From contig JAZQHC010000049.1 in NCBI GenBank assembly GCA_045540335.1, forward strand, positions 1 to 64,000: a DNA stretch of 64,000 bases, in the 5' to 3' direction. The position numbers were made by a program, and so were the translations under genes. This DNA is from RGIG7213 sp045540335 (lineage in GTDB: Bacteria; Bacillota; Clostridia; Oscillospirales; CAG-272). Of the stretch, positions 41,841 to 50,108 are shown in pieces. The notes below the pieces were generated by a model. That model saw only the letters and a program-made list of their open reading frames with translations. It had not been told where the DNA came from and ran no database searches. Each line of letters starts with the position of its first letter. Within the stretch, counting starts at the first letter, position 1.

Positions 41841-42208
41841 TATTCTACGGGATATGCAATGGTCGTCATCAACGCCATTTCAACCTCTGACGTATCCAAG
41901 CGGCTATATTGAACCACGATATTAACGTTTGATTCAACAAGTGCCGCGTACGGTGTATCTCTTGGTATCAATTCGCCTTTATCGTTTTTAAGTTTATCCA
42001 TTCTTATATGGTGCGTTCTGCCCGCTTTGCAAACGGCAGAAAAATCCTTGCAAGTGTCCCTATCCTCAAAAAACAAGGTAAGATCTATCTTTGCATCGGT
42101 ATCTGTAGTATTTATAACGCATATTGCCTCGTGGCTGATGCTTTCGTTTTTCGAAACAGAATTCAAAAAACAGTCGGGTATAAGCCATGTTTTCTTTCCG
42201 TAATTCAT
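41840..42208 (-). CDS. Sensory rhodopsin transducer (ASRT) family protein
   Basis: A 122-residue soluble beta-sandwich protein resembling the Anabaena sensory rhodopsin transducer family: GKKTWLIPDCFL, SHEAICVINTTDTDAKIDLTLFFEDRD, KAGRTHHIRMDKL, ELIPRDTPYAALVESNVNIVVQYSRLDTS and ALMTTIAYP. The cyanobacterial member is a tetramer that binds a rhodopsin tail and possibly carbohydrates or DNA. No opsin gene is present, so the name reflects homology only. GGAGGAA lies 7 bases before the ATG. It sits between murI and the RNA methyltransferase in one operon. Confidence 0.85.
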   Translation of the reverse strand: MNYGKKTWLIPDCFLNSVSKNESISHEAICVINTTDTDAKIDLTLFFEDRDTCKDFSAVCKAGRTHHIRMDKLKNDKGELIPRDTPYAALVESNVNIVVQYSRLDTSEVEMALMTTIAYPVE

Positions 42209-42223
42209 TTAAAATTCCTCCGA

Positions 42224-43027
42224 TTACTCTATATTTACCTTTTCGATCTCCCCGCCGATATCGCCACCCATGAACACACGCGCGCACGAGTTAAAATTAT
42301 TCGAAAGGTCGCTTACGAAATATCTTATTTGCCCCGAAGATTGTCTTTGGGATATATTGTCGCTTTGCTTTAAAAAATCTGCAAGATTTCTTGCCGCTTC
42401 CGCCCCTGAATCTATTAAATTAACGTTGGGATATATATTTTTAATTTTATCTGCCAAAAGCGGAAAGTGCGTACAGCCTAATATTATCGTATCCACACCG
42501 TTTTGTATAAGCGAGTTCATATAGTATTTTATTGCACTTTCCGATATATCGGTATTGATAAGGTCATTTTCCACTATCGGCACAAGCAACGGGCATGCAA
42601 CCGAAAAAACGCGGATATCGCCATTTGACCTTTGCGCTATTTTTCTTTGAAATACTTCGCTTTTAACGGTAGCACCGGTGCCCATAACGCCTATACTGCC
42701 TTTTGTGATTTTAAGTGCAGCATTTACAGAGCTGTCAATAATACCGTATATCGGAACAGGGCAGTTTTCGGATATTTTATCAAGCGCGATGGCAGAAACC
42801 GTGCCGCAAGCGGCAAGCACTGCTTTAACACCGTGGCTTAAAAGAAACTTAACGTCTTCTTCTGCGTATTGCGTTATTTTTTCTTCACTTCGCGTTCCGT
42901 ATGGGGTTCTTCCGGTATCACCGAAATATACGAAATCCTCGTGTGGCAAAAGTGTTCTTAAGCTGCGAAGGGCGCATAAGCCGCCAAGACCGCTGTCAAA
43001 CACGCCGATTGGTTTGTTTTTGCTCAT
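42224..43027 (-). CDS. murI: Glutamate racemase
   Basis: A 267-residue cofactor-independent racemase that supplies D-glutamate for peptidoglycan stem peptides. The two catalytic cysteines are in VLAACGTVSA and ILGCTHFPLL. The substrate site GVFDSGLGGL is at the start, and GVMGTGATVKS follows. It is full length. AAAGGCG lies before the ATG, which shares one base with the ddl stop (TAATG). It forms a D-amino-acid pair with ddl upstream. Confidence 0.96.
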   Translation of the reverse strand: MSKNKPIGVFDSGLGGLCALRSLRTLLPHEDFVYFGDTGRTPYGTRSEEKITQYAEEDVKFLLSHGVKAVLAACGTVSAIALDKISENCPVPIYGIIDSSVNAALKITKGSIGVMGTGATVKSEVFQRKIAQRSNGDIRVFSVACPLLVPIVENDLINTDISESAIKYYMNSLIQNGVDTIILGCTHFPLLADKIKNIYPNVNLIDSGAEAARNLADFLKQSDNISQRQSSGQIRYFVSDLSNNFNSCARVFMGGDIGGEIEKVNIE

Positions 43028-44076
43028 TACACGCCTTTCTGCATGGCAAGCTGTACCAATTTATCTATTATTTCGGAAGTGGAAAATCCGATATGATTCA
43101 TCAAAGAAGGATACATTGATATATTAGTGAATCCCGGTAAGGTGTTTATTTCGTTAAACGTTATATTATCATCAGCATCAATAAAGAAATCCACCCTCGA
43201 CAAGCCGCTGCACCCCAACGCCCTGAACACGCGAAGCGCGTATTGCCTTACCTTTTCGGATATTTCCTCTGAAAGTCTTGCGGGAATATAGTATGAAGCC
43301 GTATCGTTTTTATATTTCGTTTCATAATCGTAAAATTCAGCCCCGGGATTTATCTCACCGCATACAGATGCAATGGGGTCATCATTGCCGCAAACGGCAA
43401 CCTCTATCTCGCGCGCTTTTATGTATTCTTCAATAAGTGCTTCGCCGCCGAATTCAACGGCGCTTTTCAGCGCACCGTACAAGTCTTCTGCAGAGGAAAC
43501 CTTAGATGCACCCACAGAAGAACCCGCAGAAACCGGTTTTACGAACACGGGATACCCAAATTGATCCTGCACTTGCTTTGCAATGCTTTCAAAATGGTTT
43601 AAAAAGCGCCTTTGCTTTACGTGGATATATTTCGCAATCGGAATATCCCAATTCTCTGCAACAAGCTTTGTCAAATATTTATTCATTGAAGCGGCAGATG
43701 CATTTACACCGCAGCCAACATATTTTATACCGCAAATATCAAACAAGCCTTGAAGCCTGCCGTCTTCGCAATATTCACCGTGCATTGCGGGGAAAACAAC
43801 GTCGCATGGAAGCTTTTCGCCGTTTTCTGTAAAAAATCCGCCCTTATCAAGCCTTACGCATACGGGGGTTATCTTTTCAGACTGCCACGTGTCATTTTTA
43901 ATGCTTTCGTTACTTCCTTCGTATAAGTACCAGATACCGTCTTTCGTAACGCCTATTTTAAAAACGTCGTATTTATTTTCATCCACAGCGTTAAGAATGT
44001 TATACGCACTTGTTAAAGATACCTCGTATTCCGAAGATCTTCCGCCAAACATAATACAGAGTTTTATTTTACTCAA
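43027..44076 (-). CDS. ddl: D-alanine--D-alanine ligase
   Basis: An ATP-grasp ligase of about 349 residues making the D-Ala-D-Ala dipeptide for UDP-MurNAc-pentapeptide. The motifs are CIMFGGRSSEYEVSLTSA, FPAMHGEYCEDGRLQGL, YPVFVKPVSAGSSVGASKV, ALIEEYIKAREIEVAV and FNEINTLPGFTNISMYP. The Tyr near the omega loop (TASYYIPA) suggests the D-Ala type, not the D-lactate (vancomycin-resistance) type, which has Phe. I favour TTG 44076, giving MSKIKLCIMFGG, because AAGGTG sits 6 bases upstream; ATG 44091 has no ribosome site. Confidence 0.95.
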   Translation of the reverse strand: MSKIKLCIMFGGRSSEYEVSLTSAYNILNAVDENKYDVFKIGVTKDGIWYLYEGSNESIKNDTWQSEKITPVCVRLDKGGFFTENGEKLPCDVVFPAMHGEYCEDGRLQGLFDICGIKYVGCGVNASAASMNKYLTKLVAENWDIPIAKYIHVKQRRFLNHFESIAKQVQDQFGYPVFVKPVSAGSSVGASKVSSAEDLYGALKSAVEFGGEALIEEYIKAREIEVAVCGNDDPIASVCGEINPGAEFYDYETKYKNDTASYYIPARLSEEISEKVRQYALRVFRALGCSGLSRVDFFIDADDNITFNEINTLPGFTNISMYPSLMNHIGFSTSEIIDKLVQLAMQKGV

Positions 44077-44077
44077 A

Positions 44078-44908
44078 TCATTCACCTTCATTCAACAGCG
44101 CAACACGGTCGCACCCGTTAATATCGCGCTTTATTTCGCAATAAAGACCGAAGGCCTTTGCAAGATGCTGCATTTTTTCGCCCTCGTCATATCCTATCTC
44201 AAATATTATATTCACACCGTTGGTAAAATGGCAACGGGAACCTTCAATTATTTTTTTATAAAAATCCATTCCGTCTTTTCCGCCGTCAAGCGCGATATAC
44301 GGTTCTCTTTTAACTTGCGGTGAAAGAGTATTTATATCATCTGTCGGAATATACGGGGGATTTGATACCAAAAGATCAAATTTATCAAGCGACTGCCAGC
44401 AGCCGTCATTCATAACGTCAAAGCGCTGAATATTGCATCTGTTCTGCACGTTCAACCTTTCGGCATTGATACGGCATACCTCAAGCGCATCGTTTGAAAT
44501 ATCAAGTAAAGTGCCGTGCAGATCCGGCATTTCGCACAAAAGCGATATGCCTATGCAGCCGCTGCCGCAGCAAACGTCGGCAAAGGCATTTATCATTTTG
44601 TTTTTTAATGCGTAATGCACAAGCGTTTCCGTATCAAACCGCGGTATAAGAACGCGGTTGTCAACAAAAAACTGTCTTCCGTAAAAATCGCAACGGTTAA
44701 GAATGTACTGCAAAGGCTCACCTTCGCGCAGGAGGGTAAGCCTTTTTAATATTTCATCACATTGTTCAACGGTTAAATCAGCATCGCCGCATAACAGCAA
44801 ACGCGCTTTGTCTATACCAAGCGTAAAGCAAATTATTTCATCGCAATCGTGAATAATATCACGGTTATTGCGCCTTATTTCAGCAATCTTCAACGGCGGT
44901 ATCCGCAC
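44078..44908 (-). CDS. prmC: Release factor glutamine N5-methyltransferase
   Basis: A 276-residue SAM methyltransferase that methylates the GGQ glutamine of RF1/RF2. An N-terminal helical domain (DIIHDCDEIICFTLGIDKARLL, LQYILNRCDFYG, LIPRFDTETLVHYAL) is followed by motif I FADVCCGSGCIGISL and catalytic VSNPPYIPTDDI. It overlaps the DUF1385 gene by 29 bases if GTG 44908 is the start. A TTG at 44893 is an alternative, and the ribosome sites do not decide. prfA is not adjacent, but the DUF1385-prmC pairing is common in Firmicutes. Confidence 0.93.
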   Translation of the reverse strand: MRIPPLKIAEIRRNNRDIIHDCDEIICFTLGIDKARLLLCGDADLTVEQCDEILKRLTLLREGEPLQYILNRCDFYGRQFFVDNRVLIPRFDTETLVHYALKNKMINAFADVCCGSGCIGISLLCEMPDLHGTLLDISNDALEVCRINAERLNVQNRCNIQRFDVMNDGCWQSLDKFDLLVSNPPYIPTDDINTLSPQVKREPYIALDGGKDGMDFYKKIIEGSRCHFTNGVNIIFEIGYDEGEKMQHLAKAFGLYCEIKRDINGCDRVALLNEGE

Positions 44909-45944
44909 TTTCTTCTTTTTTGTCTTCAGGGACTTCCGTCTTTTCTGATTCTTTTTGCTCTTCCTGCGGAAATTCCTCGGGAAGCGCGGCCTTCAACGCG
45001 GCAATTGCACATTCGATCTGTTTTGCATCAGGTTCTTTCGTTGTAAGGCGCTGAACCCACAATCCCGGTGCAGAAAGCGCCCTTGTAAAAGCATTCGGGT
45101 GTTTACCCGCAAGCATTATAAATTCAAAGCCCAAGCCCACTGAAAGCGGAAGCAGCAACAGCTTCAACCCAACGCGCAAAACCTTATTTTCCCACGGAAG
45201 AAATAAACCTATAACGATACTTAAAATTATCATAACGAACATAAAACTCGTACCGCATCTTGGGTGGTAGCGGGATTGTTTTTTTACGTTATCAACCGTA
45301 AGATCAAGCCCTTTTTCGTAGCAGAAAATACTTTTATGCTCTGCCCCGTGGTATTGAAACGTGCGTTTTATGTCGGGCATCAACGAGATAAGCGCAAGAT
45401 AAACAAGAAAAATAACTATCTTCATTACGCCCTCGATAATACTCACGAAATACCCGTTTATACTAATATCACCGCCGCTTATTTTGCCAATAATCCAATC
45501 AATGCCCGAAGTACCTGCCGTAGGAAGTATCATAAACAAAAATACTGCAAGCAAAAGCCCCAATATCGTGCTTAACACCATAACAGCCGTCATAATGCTT
45601 TTGCCGAATTTCGCCATAAGCCATTTTTCGAACTTGGTCATTTCCTCTTCTTCGTCAAGCCCTAAGGCTTGTGTTGATACGTTCAGCGTTTTGAAAGACA
45701 GTATCATCATTTCAACGAAGTTTACAACGCCCCTTAAAAGCGGAATGTCAAGTATTTTATATTTTTTACGTACCGAAACGAATTTATCCTTCGTTATTTT
45801 GATACTGCCGTCGGGCATGCGGGAAGATATTGCCATTTCCTCGCCGCTTTTCATCATTACACCTTCGATGACCGCCTGACCGCCAACCTTACCTAACCTG
45901 CAAGACTGAACGTCTTTTTCTTGATTATTCTTATTTTTTGCCAT
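44880..45944 (-). CDS. DUF1385 (YqhQ-like) membrane protein
   Basis: A 354-residue membrane protein of the DUF1385 family, with VGGQAVIEGVMMKSG near the start, KKYKILDIPLLRGVVNF, QYHGAEHKSIFCYE and SRYHPRCGTSFMF. There are about four to five TM helices. The conserved His/Cys residues suggest metal binding, but no function is proven. The C-terminal tail of about 40 residues is highly charged (Glu/Lys) and probably disordered. It heads the DUF1385-prmC-ddl-murI-ASRT-methyltransferase operon. Confidence 0.92.
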   Translation of the reverse strand: MAKNKNNQEKDVQSCRLGKVGGQAVIEGVMMKSGEEMAISSRMPDGSIKITKDKFVSVRKKYKILDIPLLRGVVNFVEMMILSFKTLNVSTQALGLDEEEEMTKFEKWLMAKFGKSIMTAVMVLSTILGLLLAVFLFMILPTAGTSGIDWIIGKISGGDISINGYFVSIIEGVMKIVIFLVYLALISLMPDIKRTFQYHGAEHKSIFCYEKGLDLTVDNVKKQSRYHPRCGTSFMFVMIILSIVIGLFLPWENKVLRVGLKLLLLPLSVGLGFEFIMLAGKHPNAFTRALSAPGLWVQRLTTKEPDAKQIECAIAALKAALPEEFPQEEQKESEKTEVPEDKKEESADTAVEDC

Positions 45945-46010
45945 TTTTTTTACCGTTTCTGTTTTAAATTTGCATTCGTATTTTTAATGCTTATAACATT
46001 TTACAGCACT

Positions 46011-46041
46011 ATTATATATATTTTTATGCAGATTTTGTTAA
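46011..46041 (-). promoter_or_regulatory. Possible promoter of the DUF1385-prmC-ddl-murI operon
   Basis: Minus strand: -35 TTAACA (46041-46036) with -10 TATATA at 17 bp, or TATAAT (46016-46011) at 19 bp. The match is weaker than at other promoters here. Confidence 0.45.
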
Positions 46042-46043
46042 TA

Positions 46044-47309
46044 TTATAATTTGACTGCGCCGTACTGTCTTATTTTTAACACCTTACAAGCGTCTTTACC
46101 GAATATTCCATCCATATATGCAGTGTAGCTTTCGGTTAATTCCGACGGTAAAAACACCTGTATTGTACCTGCAAAGCCGCCGCCGTGTACGCGTGCAGAG
46201 AATTTTTTGCCCGCTAAAAACTGCCTTGTTACGCACAAAGCCAGGGCAACGCTTTGCTCTTTACTGTCGTGGTAAGTATATATATTTTGAAGGTATTTTT
46301 CGCTTGAATCGCACGATGCGTTTTCGCACTCAAGAAAAACTTGCATATCGCCGTCTTCAAGTGCCTTCTTCATCTTTTCAACGCGGGCGCATTCATTATA
46401 AAAATGCACAGCCCTTAAAACCGCCCTATCGCCGCAGGCTTTACGAGCTTGTTGAATATTTTCGTAGAATTTTTCTTTTTCTACGTCGCGAAGCACCTCG
46501 CCGCCTAAAAATTTCGCAACAGACTTCATTTCTGTCGGCATTGCGGCGTAATCATCATCAAGCCCTGCATGGCTTGCAAACGTATTTACGATGCACATAT
46601 CATATCCGAATTTTTCGGGCGAAAACTCTATTTTTTCTATTTTTGGCGGTGTTGTTTTAAAATCAATATACACAAATCCGCCGTTTGCACAGGCAACCTG
46701 ATCCATAAGTCCGCAGGGCTTGCCGTAATACGCGTTTTCCGAACGCTGTGCCATTATGGCAATATCCGTAGTGCTGACAGCACCGTTGTTGTAAAGATGC
46801 GAAAGAATGTTCCCTATCATATCTTCAAAAGCGGCAGACGAGGAAAGGCCCGATCCCTTTGCAACACTTGAAGTGGTGTATGCGCAAAAGCCGCCTATAT
46901 TCAGCCCCTTATCCGCAAAGCATGCGCACATACCCCTTATTAAAGATATCGACGAAGTTTTTTCCGATTCTATGGGATCTAAAACCGCAATATCGCACAC
47001 ATCTTCTTCAAAGCCTTCGCTTTTTACGCGTACAATATTATCATCGGTTTTGCAGGCAACCGCAATTATATCCACGCTGACAGATGCGGCAAGCACACAC
47101 CCTTTGTTATGGTCTGTATGATTTCCAAGTATCTCGCTTCTGCCTGAAACCGAAAAAAGCGAACACTCTTTTACACCGTAAAGCTTTTCAAATTCAAGCA
47201 CGGCGTTTATATAACGCGCCCTTGCCCGGGATATATCGGAATAAAGCGGGGAAAAAGCGCTGTCGTATTCCCCATTTTTAATACTTGATATCACTTGTGT
47301 CGTTACCAT
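46044..47309 (-). CDS. galK: Galactokinase (GHMP kinase)
   Basis: A 421-residue GHMP kinase predicted to phosphorylate galactose to galactose-1-phosphate in the Leloir pathway. The GalK signature is SGRSEILGNHTDHNKG (family form GRxNxxGxHTDY; note Ser-Glu for the usual Asn/Val). The ATP loop is KGSGLSSSAAFE and the C-terminal motif is ARVHGGGFAGTIQVF. ATG 47309 is chosen because GAGGGT lies 8 bases upstream; the in-frame TTG at 47318 is less likely. No galT, galE or transporter is adjacent. Another GHMP sugar kinase remains possible. Confidence 0.88.
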   Translation of the reverse strand: MVTTQVISSIKNGEYDSAFSPLYSDISRARARYINAVLEFEKLYGVKECSLFSVSGRSEILGNHTDHNKGCVLAASVSVDIIAVACKTDDNIVRVKSEGFEEDVCDIAVLDPIESEKTSSISLIRGMCACFADKGLNIGGFCAYTTSSVAKGSGLSSSAAFEDMIGNILSHLYNNGAVSTTDIAIMAQRSENAYYGKPCGLMDQVACANGGFVYIDFKTTPPKIEKIEFSPEKFGYDMCIVNTFASHAGLDDDYAAMPTEMKSVAKFLGGEVLRDVEKEKFYENIQQARKACGDRAVLRAVHFYNECARVEKMKKALEDGDMQVFLECENASCDSSEKYLQNIYTYHDSKEQSVALALCVTRQFLAGKKFSARVHGGGFAGTIQVFLPSELTESYTAYMDGIFGKDACKVLKIRQYGAVKL

Positions 47310-47314
47310 TTTAA

Positions 47315-47731
47315 TCAACCCTCGTTTTCTTCTATCTGTTTACAAGTAAATTCAAAAAGGCGTTCTGCCGATCTTATAAGATACGAAAGCCTTTCTTTTG
47401 TTATATTAAGCGGCTTATCGGGCGGGTAGCGCGTTTGTATATAATAGTCGTTTGTTTCTATACATTCGTCTATCCACTGTTCAAATTCTCTATGTGATTT
47501 TGAAAGCTTTCTGCACAGATATATCACGTTATGCCCGTCGGGGGCGTAACCCTCTTCGTAAAGGAAATAGGCCTTCAACGTTTTTTCTATTGCTTGTTGG
47601 CAATGAAATGCCGCGGGAAAATGCGTTATTTCGTTGTCGCTTAAATCAACGGCGGCGGCAATATCTGCCTGTGCGTAATCAAGCCAGTCGTAATATCTTC
47701 GGCTGTCGGATTTATTGTTATTTCTTCTCAT
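47315..47731 (-). CDS. HEPN-domain protein
   Basis: A 138-residue all-helical protein matching the PF05168-type HEPN domain: DYAQADIAAAVDL, AFHCQQAIEKTLKAYFLYE, DGHNVIYLCRKLSK, ETNDYYIQTRYPP and LIRSAERLFEFTCKQ. HEPN domains pair with minimal nucleotidyltransferases and some act as RNase toxins. Here the order is nucleotidyltransferase then HEPN with a 14-base overlap. The toxin-type R-x4-6-H site near the C-terminus is not evident (an R-x5-H occurs mid-protein), so a toxin role is unproven. ATG 47731 is used; no good ribosome site is visible. Confidence 0.82.
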   Translation of the reverse strand: MRRNNNKSDSRRYYDWLDYAQADIAAAVDLSDNEITHFPAAFHCQQAIEKTLKAYFLYEEGYAPDGHNVIYLCRKLSKSHREFEQWIDECIETNDYYIQTRYPPDKPLNITKERLSYLIRSAERLFEFTCKQIEENEG

Positions 47732-48029
47732 AGTACAATTTACCAATACGCAATATTCTGCTTACAAAAGAAGCACTGTCTTTCGAAAGGGAATAAAATT
47801 CTTCAGGCGAATACAAAAAGACGTCAAACGGAATTTCAGAATCGGTTTGCAAATACGCTTTTTTTAATAAATTTCGTTTTTCCTCTTCTTTAAAATCCGC
47901 TATTACACACACGTCGAAATCGGTAATTTTATCGTCTAAACTGTTAGTTTTAACGCCGAAAACATACATTTTTTCGGGGGAAAATATTTTTTCAAATTCT
48001 TTTATAGTGCTTTCAATATCGCTGTACAT
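47718..48029 (-). CDS. MNT-type minimal nucleotidyltransferase
   Basis: A 103-residue nucleotidyltransferase-fold protein with MYVFGVKTNSLDDKITDFDVCVIADF. The D-x-D metal pair is present. The usual Gly-Ser of the G-S-x10-D-x-D motif is Gly-Val, so catalysis may be impaired. IPFDVFLYSPEEF forms the third strand. GGAG lies 7 bases before ATG 48029. It overlaps the HEPN gene by 14 bases, the standard MNT/HEPN two-gene layout, in which the nucleotidyltransferase often neutralises or modifies its partner. Confidence 0.8.
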   Translation of the reverse strand: MYSDIESTIKEFEKIFSPEKMYVFGVKTNSLDDKITDFDVCVIADFKEEEKRNLLKKAYLQTDSEIPFDVFLYSPEEFYSLSKDSASFVSRILRIGKLYYEKK

Positions 48030-48099
48030 ATGCTTTCTCCGAATAAAAGAAATTTTTGTTTCATATGATTTATAAAATTTATCTTATGGAGTGCAGAAT

Positions 48100-48633
48100 A
48101 TGACCTTTTCCGAAAAGACCGTACGCCGCACGCTGAAAACATCCGACGGCACTTGCGGTGTAAAAATAACTTACCCCGACGTTTCAAATGCAAGCGGGTG
48201 TAAAAATATAAATAAATTTCTTAGCCTGTGCGCCGAAAAATTCACCAAATACTGCAAGGCCTTTGCCGAAAACGGCAAAATATTCGAGCTTAAGACAAAA
48301 ATTACGTTTTGCGATGGTAAAATATGCAGTATGTTTTTTGAAAAAACAGAACGCATAGGAAGAAAAATCACATCGTATAAGCCGTTTTCTGCAACGTTTT
48401 GCTTAAAAAGCGGTGCACTTTTATCATTGCCCGCCGCAAGAAAAAATCTTTCGGGGCAATACCCCGCGCTGCGTATAAAAGCAAAAAGAAACGGTATAAA
48501 AATATCGTTTGATGAATTTTGCAGAAAATACTATCTTACCGAAAACGGCGCTGTGATATACAAATCCGCATTTTCGCCCGTATTGGGTGTAAAAAACACA
48601 TCTGAATGTATAAGAAAATTTATTATTGGATAA
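48100..48633 (+). CDS. DUF3298-like hypothetical protein
   Basis: A 177-residue protein with no signal peptide. The arrangement KITYPDVSNASGCKNINKFLSLCAEKFTKYC, KTKITFCDGKICSMFFEKTERIGRK, KPFSATFCLKSGALLSLPA and a late YYLTENGAVIYKSAFS resembles the DUF3298/RsiV-type beta-strand pattern, in which NAxIN, Y and LYF motifs alternate. This is a moderate resemblance. A GGAG site 8 bases upstream sets ATG 48100. It is alone on the plus strand, and its last 11 bases overlap the 3' end of the convergent rluD-like gene. Function unknown. Confidence 0.65.
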   Translation: MTFSEKTVRRTLKTSDGTCGVKITYPDVSNASGCKNINKFLSLCAEKFTKYCKAFAENGKIFELKTKITFCDGKICSMFFEKTERIGRKITSYKPFSATFCLKSGALLSLPAARKNLSGQYPALRIKAKRNGIKISFDEFCRKYYLTENGAVIYKSAFSPVLGVKNTSECIRKFIIG

Positions 48634-49570
48634 TCTGTTCGTTAAACGGAATACCCGTTTTAGACAAAAACTCTGTAAAATACTGCGGTAACGGTGCACA
48701 GAAGGAAAGATATTCCCCTGTGATCGGGTGGGTAAAGCCTATTACCCCTGCGTGCAAGCATTGACCGCACAATACTGCTGCATTGTGCTGCTCTAACTTG
48801 GTTTTTCCGCCGCCATACACCATATCGCCTGCCAAAGGATGCCCCATAGAAGCCATGTGCACGCGTATCTGGTGGGTGCGCCCCGTGTGCAAACGAAAAC
48901 GCATATACGAAAAACCGTTATTTGCGCCCAATACCCAATATTCGGTAATTGCGTTTTTTGAATTTTTATCGGTTACAGCCATCTTTTTTCTGTCTTTCTG
49001 ATCTCTGCCGATCGGCTTATCAACTATACCGTGGCTGTTTTTAAACGTGCCTACCGCAACGGCACGATATTCTCTTAAAAATGAATGCTCTTTTATCTGT
49101 TCGGCAAGGGCAAGGTGCGCTTGATCCGTTTTTGCTATTATTAAAAGTCCGCTTGTATCCTTATCTATTCTGTGGACTATTCCCGGGCGGATAACACCGT
49201 TTATCGAAGAAAGTCTGCCCTTCATTTTAAAAAGCAAAGCAGAAACAAGCGTACCGCTGTAATTACCCGGTGCGGGATGTACGACCATACCCTTCGGTTT
49301 ATTTACAACAGCAAGATGATCGTCCTCGTAGATAATTTCTATCGGAATATCTTCCGGTACGACCTTGTCTTCGATAGGCGGGGCTTCTTCGTAAGAAACG
49401 GTTTGCCCCTCCTTCAAAAGGTATTTTTTATCCTTTTGTTCGCCATCTACAAGTATAAGCCCTTCTTCTATATACTTAACGCAAGACGATCTTGTCAGCC
49501 CGAACATATTTGATGCGCACGCATCTAATCTTGTGTTTGCGCTGTTAATATCAACCGTTGCCGTCTTCAT
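48623..49570 (-). CDS. RluD-family pseudouridine synthase
   Basis: A 315-residue RNA pseudouridine synthase. The N-terminal S4 domain (about 10-75; TRLDACASNMFGLTRSSCVKYIEEGLILVDG) is followed by the catalytic domain with LAVVNKPKGMVVHPAPG and the active-site Asp in VHRIDKDTSGLL. Typical targets are helix 69 of 23S rRNA (RluD) or related sites; it is the B. subtilis YlyB type found beside lspA. It overlaps lspA by 20 bases and is the last gene of the nine-gene miaA operon. Its end overlaps the convergent neighbour by 11 bases. Confidence 0.94.
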   Translation of the reverse strand: MKTATVDINSANTRLDACASNMFGLTRSSCVKYIEEGLILVDGEQKDKKYLLKEGQTVSYEEAPPIEDKVVPEDIPIEIIYEDDHLAVVNKPKGMVVHPAPGNYSGTLVSALLFKMKGRLSSINGVIRPGIVHRIDKDTSGLLIIAKTDQAHLALAEQIKEHSFLREYRAVAVGTFKNSHGIVDKPIGRDQKDRKKMAVTDKNSKNAITEYWVLGANNGFSYMRFRLHTGRTHQIRVHMASMGHPLAGDMVYGGGKTKLEQHNAAVLCGQCLHAGVIGFTHPITGEYLSFCAPLPQYFTEFLSKTGIPFNEQIIQ

Positions 49571-50096
49571 TATTTTCTGTGTCTTCCTTTTTATCCTGGA
49601 ATATGGTTTTATCTATAAAGGCAATGTATATCACCATTAAAAAGCAACCGACCGTAATAAAAATATCCGCCACGTTAAACACAGGGAAGCTTTTCCAAAA
49701 ATCAAACTGTATAAAATCCGTTACAAAGCCGCAACGCACCCTGTCTATCATGTTTCCTACCCCGCCGCTTAATATCATCGCAAGGCATATGCAAAACATT
49801 TTAGGCGCGGTTGAATAGTAAAACAAAAAGCACAGCAAAAGTACGATTGCGACCGTGGAAACAGTCATAAACACCCAGCGTTGGTCTGCAAACATTCCCC
49901 AAGCAGCCCCGCGGTTTTCAACGTACGTGAAATTAAAAACGTACGGAATAAACGGTACTGCACCCTTTTGGGACAATTTGGCTGATGCCGCTATCTTCGT
50001 TACCTGATCAAGCACTATGCCAAGAGAGGCAATCAAGCACCATACAAGAAACATTACCGTTTTCTTTTTTTGAAGCTTTAAATTTGAATTATTCAA
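49551..50096 (-). CDS. lspA: Lipoprotein signal peptidase (signal peptidase II)
   Basis: A 181-residue aspartic membrane protease that cleaves prolipoproteins after lipid attachment, and so matures the three lipoproteins seen in this window. Four TM helices are visible. The catalytic Asp pair is in GGVGNMIDRV and FNVADIFITVG, and NYVENRGAAWGMF-type residues (VENRGAAWGMF) are conserved. The start is TTG 50096 with AAAGGA 8 bases upstream. It lies 12 bases after the DivIVA-domain gene. Confidence 0.96.
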   Translation of the reverse strand: MNNSNLKLQKKKTVMFLVWCLIASLGIVLDQVTKIAASAKLSQKGAVPFIPYVFNFTYVENRGAAWGMFADQRWVFMTVSTVAIVLLLCFLFYYSTAPKMFCICLAMILSGGVGNMIDRVRCGFVTDFIQFDFWKSFPVFNVADIFITVGCFLMVIYIAFIDKTIFQDKKEDTENNEDGNG

Positions 50097-50108
50097 AACG
50101 TAATTCCT

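Noticed and set aside
43027..44076. Vancomycin-resistance-type D-Ala-D-Lac ligase
   Set aside because: The omega-loop region has Tyr and no Phe, no vanH/vanX neighbours exist, and the context is a housekeeping murI/prmC operon.
47315..48029. Firm call of a type II/VII toxin-antitoxin system
   Set aside because: Key motifs are incomplete (Gly-Val for Gly-Ser; no canonical R-x4-6-H position), so only domain names are given.
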